A DNA stretch of 39,277 nt from Frankiaceae bacterium (GTDB taxonomy: Bacteria > Actinomycetota > Actinomycetes > JAFAQI01): positions 1 through 39,277 of the forward strand of contig JAICMI010000007.1 of assembly GCA_025929315.1 (NCBI GenBank), read 5' to 3'. Shown here piece by piece: positions 32,696-39,277 of the stretch. The notes below the pieces were generated by a model. It had not been told where the DNA came from. It ran no database searches and saw only the letters and a list, made by a program, of their open reading frames with translations. Numbering within the stretch: the first letter of the stretch is position 1; the number at the start of each line of letters is the position of its first letter. The translations under genes were made by a program, and so were the position numbers.

Positions 32696-33505
32696 ATGGT
32701 CGCAAACCGAGTGGTGGCGGCTGCACTGCTGTCCGTCCTAGTCGCCGCTTGCGGCGGGTCGGGCAGCACGGCGGCGGTGCAACCGAAGGCGGCAGGCGAT
32801 CCGGAGGCACTCGTCGGATCGTGGTTCGTCGCCGCGGCTGGCGAGGAAGCCCAGGCGATCCTGACGATCGGTGGCGGCCTGTCGCTGTCTCGCGAGTGCG
32901 GGACGCTCGATGGAGGGTGGCGCGCCAACGCACATGCGATGTTCGTCGGCGACTTCTTCGGCGGCAGCGGCCACTGTTTCGAAAACCAGCGGAACCCCTT
33001 TCCGGAATGGATGACGAAGGTCGCGGGCTTTCGTCCGGACGGCGACAGTGAGCTCTTGCTCAGCAGCGATGGGCGGACCGTCGCAACGTTGACGCCGGGC
33101 GCACGCTCGAGTCTCCAGCCGATCACGCGGGAAATGCGCGACGGCTTCGCTGAACCGGCGAGACTGCCGACAGGCGTGTCGCCCGCCACAGCCGACGACG
33201 CCATCGGCCGTTGGCTGCCAATGCCGGAGGACCGGCCCGAGGGGGTCTCCGACAAGGCATTCGTGAAGTTCGACGTCAACGGGACCTATAAGGGCTCCGA
33301 TGGATGCAACGCGGCGGGCGGCCGCTACGCGGTCGGCCCCGACGGGCTCGTCCTCGCGACCAACGGGCCCACGACGCTGGTGGGTTGCGACAACTCGCCA
33401 TTGCCCGCCTGGCCGGCAGACGCCGGGCGGCTCGGACTGCGAGACGGCCGCCTCGTGTTCGTGGACCCAGCCGGCAAGGTCCTCGGCGAGGCCGTCCGAG
33501 CCTGA
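32696..33505 (+). CDS. Lipoprotein with META/HslJ-like C-terminal segment
   Basis: MVANRVVAAALLSVLVAACGGSGS lipobox; FVKFDVNGTYKGSDGCNAAGGRYAV resembles META-domain core. Confidence 0.7.
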   Translation: MVANRVVAAALLSVLVAACGGSGSTAAVQPKAAGDPEALVGSWFVAAAGEEAQAILTIGGGLSLSRECGTLDGGWRANAHAMFVGDFFGGSGHCFENQRNPFPEWMTKVAGFRPDGDSELLLSSDGRTVATLTPGARSSLQPITREMRDGFAEPARLPTGVSPATADDAIGRWLPMPEDRPEGVSDKAFVKFDVNGTYKGSDGCNAAGGRYAVGPDGLVLATNGPTTLVGCDNSPLPAWPADAGRLGLRDGRLVFVDPAGKVLGEAVRA

Positions 33506-33512
33506 CTGCATG

Positions 33513-33555
33513 AAAAAGCGTGGTGGCGGTCCGCCCAGCCAGACCGCCACCACGC
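33513..33555 (-). terminator. Rho-independent terminator for the minus-strand aceA/Cys-rich transcript
   Basis: Perfect 13-bp stem gcgtggtggcggt (33518-33530)/accgccaccacgc (33543-33555); aaaaa at 33513-33517 gives TTTTT on the minus strand. Confidence 0.88.
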
Positions 33556-33597
33556 GTTCGAGCCCCCGGAGTGCCTAGGGGTTGTGACAAGCGATGT

Positions 33598-33783
33598 TCA
33601 GGCAGCTGCACCCGCGAGTGCGGGCACTGTCGCCGTCAGCGTCGTACCGCAGCAGGAGGCTGCGCTAAACACCTGATTGTCACATCCGTCCCCATAACAG
33701 CCGCTTGCTCCGCATGCGGAGCAGTCGAACAGGTCGTTGTTACAGGCACTTCCGTCGAAAAGTCGTCCATCACAATGACGCAT
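33598..33783 (-). CDS. Small cysteine-rich protein (61 aa, 8 Cys)
   Basis: MRHCDGRLFDGSACNNDLFDCSACGASGCYGDGCDNQVFSAASCCGTTLTATVPALAGAAA; strong SD TGGAGGACAACATG. Confidence 0.7.
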   Translation of the reverse strand: MRHCDGRLFDGSACNNDLFDCSACGASGCYGDGCDNQVFSAASCCGTTLTATVPALAGAAA

Positions 33784-33889
33784 GTTGTCCTCCAGGCTTG
33801 GTCGTCGTATGGCCTTGGGACTGACGCCTTTGTCAGTGTTGCTCTTGGTCTCGCGCGGAGTCGTGAGCGAAGCGAGCGACTTCGTGCGA

Positions 33890-35191
33890 TTAATGGAACT
33901 GCTCTTCCTCGGTGCTGCCCTTGAGGGCAAGGGTCTCGGCGGTCGGGTCAATAGCCGTTGCTACAAGATCGAAGTAGCCGGCGCCCACCTCGCGCTGGTG
34001 CTTGGTCGCGGTGTAGCCGTCCTTCTCCGCCGCGAACTCCTTCTCCTGAAGCTCGACGTAGGCCGACATGTCGTTGGCCGAATAGCCCTTGGCGAGCTCG
34101 TACATCGAGTAGTTGAGAGCGTGGAAACCGGCGAGGGTGATGAACTGGAACTTGTAGCCCATGGACCCGAGCTCACGCTGGAACTTGGCGATCGTGTCGT
34201 CGTCGAGGGCCGCTTTCCAGTTGAACGACGGCGAGCAGTTGTAGGCGAGCAGCTGGTCGGGGAACTCCTTCTTGACCGCCTCGGCGAACTGCCGGGCGAG
34301 CTCGAGGTCGGGAGTGCTCGTCTCCATCCAGATCAAGTCGGCGTAGGGCGCATAGGCGATTGCACGCGTGATGCACGGGTCGACGCCGTTCTTGACGCGG
34401 TAGAAGCCCTCAGCGGTGCGCTCACCGGTGATGTACTGCTGGTCGCGCTCGTCGACGTCGCTCGTGATGAGGGTCGCGGCCTGTGCATCGGTCCGCGCGA
34501 CGATGACGCTCGGAACACCTTCGACGTCGGCAGCGAGTCGCGCGGCGTTGAGAGTCTTGATGTGCTGGGTGGTCGGGATCAGCACCTTGCCGCCGAGGTG
34601 GCCGCACTTCTTGGCCGACGACAGCTGGTCTTCCCAGTGCACACCGGCGGCGCCGGCGTGAATCATGTTCTTCATCAGCTCGTAGGCGTTGAGGACGCCA
34701 CCGAACCCAGCCTCGGCGTCGGCAACGATCGGCGCGAACCAGTCGGGCGAGTCGGCCTTGCCCTCGGACCAGGTGATCTGGTCGGCGCGTGCGAGCGCGT
34801 TGTTGATCCGTCGCACGACGGCAGGTACGGAGTTGGCCGGGTAGAGGCTCTGGTCGGGGTAGGTCTGCGCGGCGAGGTTGGCGTCGCCGGCGACCTGCCA
34901 GCCGGAGAGGTAGATGGCCTTCAGGCCGGCGCGGACCTGCTGCACGGCCTGGTTGCCGGTGAGCGCACCCAGAGCGTTGATGTAGTCCTCGGTGTTGACG
35001 AGCTGCCACAGCTTCTCGGCGCCGCGACGGGCGAGAGTGTGCTCTTCCTGGACGGAGCCACGGAGGCGGACGACGTCGCCGGCGCCGTAGGTGCGCTGCA
35101 CGCCCTTCCAGCGGGAGTTGGTGTCCCACTCCTTCTGGAGCTCGGCGGCCTGCTGCTGCTGGAGATCGGCTGGGCTTTGGCTTGCGGACAT
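33890..35191 (-). CDS. aceA: Isocitrate lyase
   Basis: [30 protein letters not shown]...[45 protein letters not shown]...[33 protein letters not shown]. Confidence 0.97.
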   Translation of the reverse strand: MSASQSPADLQQQQAAELQKEWDTNSRWKGVQRTYGAGDVVRLRGSVQEEHTLARRGAEKLWQLVNTEDYINALGALTGNQAVQQVRAGLKAIYLSGWQVAGDANLAAQTYPDQSLYPANSVPAVVRRINNALARADQITWSEGKADSPDWFAPIVADAEAGFGGVLNAYELMKNMIHAGAAGVHWEDQLSSAKKCGHLGGKVLIPTTQHIKTLNAARLAADVEGVPSVIVARTDAQAATLITSDVDERDQQYITGERTAEGFYRVKNGVDPCITRAIAYAPYADLIWMETSTPDLELARQFAEAVKKEFPDQLLAYNCSPSFNWKAALDDDTIAKFQRELGSMGYKFQFITLAGFHALNYSMYELAKGYSANDMSAYVELQEKEFAAEKDGYTATKHQREVGAGYFDLVATAIDPTAETLALKGSTEEEQFH

Positions 35192-35279
35192 CTGCTGGAT
35201 CGCTCCTCAGCGTCGAGTGAACTTCCTGATCTCTACACATCATGCGCTATACGAGTGGGGTGTTACCAGTTACGCCTCC

Positions 35280-35308
35280 AAGAATTATTGCGATTCTTCC
35301 GTTAAACT
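35280..35308 (+). promoter_or_regulatory. ramB-like promoter with candidate operator palindrome
   Basis: aagaat-tattgcg-attctt (35280-35298) followed by TAAACT (35303-35308) 7 nt before GTG. Confidence 0.55.
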
Positions 35309-35315
35309 AAACATC

Positions 35316-36758
35316 GTGACCGAACTCACCCCCGATCTCGTCACGCTGGGTCAACGGCTGCGCCACGCGCGCCGGGCCCGCGGGCTGACGCTCGCGCAGC
35401 TGGCCGGTCAGGTCGGCGCAGCGTCGTCGGCCCTGTCCATGGTCGAGAACGGCCGCCGCGAACCGCGGCTGACGCTGCTCCGCTCGCTCGCCACCGCGCT
35501 GGACACCCCCATCGACGACCTGCTGCGCCCCGAGCCGCCGAGCCGGCGCGCATCTCTCGAGATCGCCCTGGCTCGCGCCCAGCAGGACCCCGCGTTCGCC
35601 AACCTCGAGCTCACCCCGCTGCGCCCGAGCCCGCGGATCCCCACCGACGTCCTCGAGCACGTGGTCGGTCTCTACGACGAGCTACGCCGGCGGGACGAGC
35701 GGTTCGCGGCCACACCGGAAGCGGCGCGGCGCGCCAATGTCGCGTTGCGGCGGCAGATGCGCGAGCAGGACAACTACTTCCCGGCTGTCGAGGACGAGGC
35801 GCGAACAGCGCTCAAGGCCGTCGGCCACGCAACAGGCGCGCTCCCCCAACGTGTGATCACCGATCTCGCCTCGCACTACGGCTTCACCCTGCACAACGTG
35901 ACAGACCTGCCGGAGTCGACGCGGTCCGTCGCGGACCTGGTGCACCGCCGCATCTATCTGCCCCAGCGACCCGCCGGACACGACCCGAGATACGTCGTCC
36001 TTCAGACCCTGGGGCACTTCGCGCTAGGACACACCGATCCCAAGGACTTCGCCGATTTCCTACGCCAGCGCGTCGAGGCCAACTACTTCGCGGCCGCGCT
36101 GCTTGTCCCCGAAGATGCAGCGTTGCCCTTCCTGGTGGCCGCAAAGCGCGACCACTCGTTGTCGATGGAGGACCTTCGCGACGTCTTCGGGGTGTCGCAT
36201 GAGACGGCAACGCACCGGTTCACCAACCTCGCCACGCACCACCTCGGCATCTCCGTGCACTTCGCCCGCACTGACGCCACCGGCACGATCTACAAGGCCT
36301 ACGAGAACGACAGCCTGCCGTTCCCCACCGACGCCACCGGTGCGATCGAGGGTCAGCTTGCGTGCCGTCAGTTCTCGAGCCGCCGGGTCTTCGCCTCGAC
36401 CGACCGTTACGGCACCTATACGCAATACACCGACACTCCCAACGGCACCTACTTCTGCATGTCGCACGTCGAGGTGGCCGGCGGTGTGCCGTTCGCCGTC
36501 ACCGTCGGTGTGCCGTTCCCCCATGCGAAGTGGTTCCGCGGTTCCGACACACAACGACGTCGCAAGTCCGGCTGCCCGTCACCGTCGTGCTGCAAGCGGC
36601 CGCCCGCCGAGCTCGCGTCGAAGTGGGAGGGGCAGGCGTGGCCCTCCGCCCGGGCGCACAGCCATCTGTTGGCTGCTCTGCCACCCGGCACGTTCCCGGG
36701 TGTCGACACCACGGACGTCTACACGTTCCTGGAAACGCACGCTCCGGCCGACAGCTAG
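35316..36758 (+). CDS. ramB: RamB-type XRE-family transcriptional regulator with IrrE-like domain
   Basis: LGQRLRHARRARGLTLAQLAGQVGAASSALSMVENGRREPRLTLLRSLATALDTPIDDLL HTH; HFALGH segment; divergent from aceA as for known RamB regulators. Confidence 0.85.
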   Translation: MTELTPDLVTLGQRLRHARRARGLTLAQLAGQVGAASSALSMVENGRREPRLTLLRSLATALDTPIDDLLRPEPPSRRASLEIALARAQQDPAFANLELTPLRPSPRIPTDVLEHVVGLYDELRRRDERFAATPEAARRANVALRRQMREQDNYFPAVEDEARTALKAVGHATGALPQRVITDLASHYGFTLHNVTDLPESTRSVADLVHRRIYLPQRPAGHDPRYVVLQTLGHFALGHTDPKDFADFLRQRVEANYFAAALLVPEDAALPFLVAAKRDHSLSMEDLRDVFGVSHETATHRFTNLATHHLGISVHFARTDATGTIYKAYENDSLPFPTDATGAIEGQLACRQFSSRRVFASTDRYGTYTQYTDTPNGTYFCMSHVEVAGGVPFAVTVGVPFPHAKWFRGSDTQRRRKSGCPSPSCCKRPPAELASKWEGQAWPSARAHSHLLAALPPGTFPGVDTTDVYTFLETHAPADS

Positions 36759-37342
36759 GGGCGCTGGAGAGGCTCCCGGCCGTCCCGCCAGTACGTATAG
36801 GCGGCGTACGACGCACCGGCGACGCCGGCAGCCCCGACCGCAATCGCAACCGGCCGCACGATGCGCCGCTGCTCGGGGCGCAGGCTGGTCGCGATGAACA
36901 ACAGTCCGTAGGCCATGTTGCTGGCGAACTCGGACCGCTTACCGGCACGAGTCACGGCCATCTCGACACCGCGGGACTCGTTCCACACCGTCACCGCGCT
37001 GGCCGCCGCCTTCTGCAGCAATGACGCACCGCCAAGGGCTTTCGGGATGACGCCGTTGTGCATGCCCGCCCCTACGACGGCTGCCGTAAAGATCTTGTCG
37101 GTGAGCGGATCGGCTTTGCGGCCGAACTCGGACGGACGGAAACCCAGCCGGGCGAGACGCGGTCGGGTTTCCCCGGCGCGGGCCAGGATGCCGTCGAAGT
37201 TGTCGGAGAAGGCGAACGCGGCAGCGATCGGCCACGTATGCGGGTCCTCGTGCAGCCGCTTCACCACCCACGGCGTCATGGCCAGGCGCGCAAGTGTCAG
37301 CCCGTTAGGGATGGTGAACAGCTCCTGCCGCGACAACCGCAC
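36755..37342 (-). CDS. CDP-alcohol phosphatidyltransferase-like protein
   Basis: FTIPNGLTLARLAMTP...SDNFDGILAR(x18)GRKADPLTDKIF matches D-x2-D-G-x2-A-R...G-x3-D-x3-D. Confidence 0.75.
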   Translation of the reverse strand: MRLSRQELFTIPNGLTLARLAMTPWVVKRLHEDPHTWPIAAAFAFSDNFDGILARAGETRPRLARLGFRPSEFGRKADPLTDKIFTAAVVGAGMHNGVIPKALGGASLLQKAAASAVTVWNESRGVEMAVTRAGKRSEFASNMAYGLLFIATSLRPEQRRIVRPVAIAVGAAGVAGASYAAYTYWRDGREPLQRP

Positions 37343-37351
37343 GCCGTGACG

Positions 37352-38131
37352 CTACCGACCGACGAACGAAGCCTTCCCAGGGCCGTTGTCGATGAAGGAC
37401 TGCATGCCGATCGTGCGGTCCTCGGTCGCGAACAGCGACGCGAACTTCTGAGCTTCGATCGCCAGCGCGGTGTCGAGGTCGACGGACAAGCCCTGGTCGA
37501 TCGCCTCTTTGGCCGCCCGCAACGCGTAGGCCGGACCGTTCGCGAACTGCTCAGCCCATCGACGCGCCGCGTCGTAGGTCTCTTCCGCCGGGACGACCTC
37601 GTCGACCAAACCGATGCGCAGCGCCTCGTCGGCGGCAACGAACCTGCCGGTGAACACGATGTCCTTCGCTTTCGCGGGTCCGACCAGTCGGGACAACCGC
37701 TGGGTTCCACCTGCGCCCGGAATGACGCCGAGCAGGATTTCCGGCTGACCGAGCTTGGCCGTGTCGGCCGCGACGCGCCGGTCCGCGCAGAGGGCGAGCT
37801 CGCATCCGCCGCCGAGCGCGTAGCCGGTGACCGCGGCAACCACCGGCTTCGGGATCTTGGCGACTGATGCGAACGCCGCCGTCAGCGCCAGCGAGCGATC
37901 GGCCATGTCGACATAGGACATCGTCGCCATCTCCTTGATGTCCGCACCGGCGGCAAAAACCTTCGGTCCGCCGTAGACGATCACGGCACGGACGTCAGAC
38001 CGGCTCGTGGCCTCCTGGGCAGCCGCGCGGATCTCCTCCTGCACCTGCACATTGAGAGCGTTCATCGGAGGGCGGTCGAGTCGGATGGTGCCGATGCCGC
38101 CGTCGACCTCGAGGTTCACGAATTCAGCCAT
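37352..38131 (-). CDS. Enoyl-CoA hydratase/isomerase family protein
   Basis: GIGTIRLDRPPMNALNVQVQEEI...GPKVFAAGADIKEMATM...AVTGYALGGGCELALCADRRVAADTAKLGQPEILLGVIPGAGGTQRLSRLVG. Confidence 0.95.
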   Translation of the reverse strand: MAEFVNLEVDGGIGTIRLDRPPMNALNVQVQEEIRAAAQEATSRSDVRAVIVYGGPKVFAAGADIKEMATMSYVDMADRSLALTAAFASVAKIPKPVVAAVTGYALGGGCELALCADRRVAADTAKLGQPEILLGVIPGAGGTQRLSRLVGPAKAKDIVFTGRFVAADEALRIGLVDEVVPAEETYDAARRWAEQFANGPAYALRAAKEAIDQGLSVDLDTALAIEAQKFASLFATEDRTIGMQSFIDNGPGKASFVGR

Positions 38132-38227
38132 GGCGGCAGCCTAAAAGCCTTCGCGCTCGACCGGGTGCGGGCCGGCTGGAGCGAGTCCTGCCGTCGACGG
38201 CGAATGGTGGGCCAGAATCGGTAGGCG

Positions 38228-39277
38228 ATGAGCACCGACCACCCGACCTGCTGGCCTGGCAGCCCGAACCCGCTCGGAGCTAGCTGGGACGGTGAGGGCA
38301 CCAACTTCGCCCTCTGGGCGCCCGCAGCCGAGAGCGTCGACCTCTGCCTGTACGACGACAACGACAACGAGCAGCGGGTCGAGCTCGTAGAAATCACTCA
38401 TCACGTCTGGCACGGATACGTGCCCCGGGTGGGACCGCGCCAGCGCTACGGCTTCCGGGTCGACGGACCGTTCGACCCGTCGCGTGGCGCGCGCTGGAAC
38501 CCGAGCAAGCTGCTCGCCGACCCGTACGCGCGCGCATTCGACGGGACGTTCGTAGCCGACGACGCCGTCTTCGGGTTTCCACCCGGACGTGATGACACGC
38601 AACAGGACCATCGCGACTCGGCGCCCTTCGTCCCGAAGTCGGTCGTCGTCCACGACGTCTTTCCCTGGGGCGAGGACCACCACCGCCCGCACGTGCCCTG
38701 GGCCGACACGGTGATCTACGAGCTCCACGTGCGTGGCTTCACGATGAGATGTCCGGACGTGCCGTCGGAGCTGCGCGGCACCTACGCCGGGCTCGCACAT
38801 CCGGCTGCTGTCAGCCATCTCCAGCGGCTGGGCGTGACCTCGGTCGAGCTGATGCCTGTGCACGAGTTCGTCAGCGAGCCGGCACTGTTGCGCCGCGGGT
38901 TGGGCAACTACTGGGGCTACAACTCACTCGGTTACTTCGCACCGCATGCGGCTTACTCGTCGAGCGGATCGCGCGGCGAGCAAGTGCGCGAGTTCAAAGC
39001 GATGGTGCGAGCGCTGCACGCAGCCGGCATGGAGGTCATCCTCGACGTCGTCTACAACCACACGGCGGAGGGTGACGAGACCGGGCCGACCTTGGCCTAC
39101 CGAGGCATCGACAACCCCACCTACTACCGGCTGCGCGACGACGACCCACGGCGCTACCGCGACTACACCGGTACGGGCAACACGTTGAACGTGCAACAGC
39201 CCCACGTGCTGCAGCTCATCATGGACTCGCTGCGCTACTGGGTCACCGAGATGCACGTCGACGGCTTTCGCTTCGAC
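38228..39277 (+). CDS. glgX: Glycogen debranching enzyme GlgX (3' end beyond the window)
   Basis: CWPGSPNPLGASWDGEGTNFALWAPAAESVDLCLYDD...VIYELHVRGFT...NYWGYNSLGYFAPHAAYSS...VILDVVYNHTAEGDETGPTLAYRGIDNPTYYRL. Confidence 0.95.
   Translation, partial: MSTDHPTCWPGSPNPLGASWDGEGTNFALWAPAAESVDLCLYDDNDNEQRVELVEITHHVWHGYVPRVGPRQRYGFRVDGPFDPSRGARWNPSKLLADPYARAFDGTFVADDAVFGFPPGRDDTQQDHRDSAPFVPKSVVVHDVFPWGEDHHRPHVPWADTVIYELHVRGFTMRCPDVPSELRGTYAGLAHPAAVSHLQRLGVTSVELMPVHEFVSEPALLRRGLGNYWGYNSLGYFAPHAAYSSSGSRGEQVREFKAMVRALHAAGMEVILDVVYNHTAEGDETGPTLAYRGIDNPTYYRLRDDDPRRYRDYTGTGNTLNVQQPHVLQLIMDSLRYWVTEMHVDGFRFD

Noticed and set aside
32696-33505. Lipoprotein as a novel system component
   Set aside because: A lipobox plus META-like segment is common in actinobacterial envelope proteins; only its divergent start spacing was judged unusual.
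33513-33555. Perfect inverted repeat as a mobile-element end
   Set aside because: The TTTTT on the minus strand directly after the stem and its position after a minus-strand gene fit a rho-independent terminator.
35316-36758. XRE HTH plus IrrE-like region as a toxin-antitoxin or phage-type regulator
   Set aside because: Length, domain order and divergence from aceA fit a RamB-type metabolic regulator; no toxin partner or phage genes nearby.

Overview
The window is a high-GC actinobacterial chromosomal segment carrying mostly housekeeping genes. I see about 33 CDSs, two of them cut by the window edges. The backbone is: ilvB(-, partial)-ilvD(-), gatB(-), gatA-gatC(-), a GGDEF/EAL gene(-), ligA(-), a MetE-like gene(-), mnmA(-), iscS-like(-), a PaaK-like gene(-), etfA-etfB(-), a two-ATPase/FtsX-permease ABC operon(-), aceA(-)/ramB-like(+), an enoyl-CoA hydratase(-) and glgX(+, partial). 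No CRISPR array, rRNA, tRNA, transposase, phage or defence island was recognised. The most interesting signals are regulatory. (1) A leaderless leader peptide rich in Leu/Val plus a rho-independent terminator sits upstream of ilvB. (2) TANNNT -10-like hexamers lie 6-8 nt upstream of many start codons, implying widespread leaderless transcription. This includes back-to-back promoters that share bases (ilvD/amidase; gatB/GH15) and two -10 boxes (TAGCGT) whose TAG is the upstream gene's stop codon. (3) Two long palindromic elements have matching GTTGAGTG... termini but different inner stems; they lie downstream of gatA and mnmA. Also notable are a 61-aa Cys-rich ORF behind aceA, a tandem neocarzinostatin-like secreted protein, a CDP-alcohol phosphotransferase with an expanded motif, and a PaaK-like protein lacking a recognisable P-loop. 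All calls are by eye from sequence and the supplied ORF track; no searches were run.
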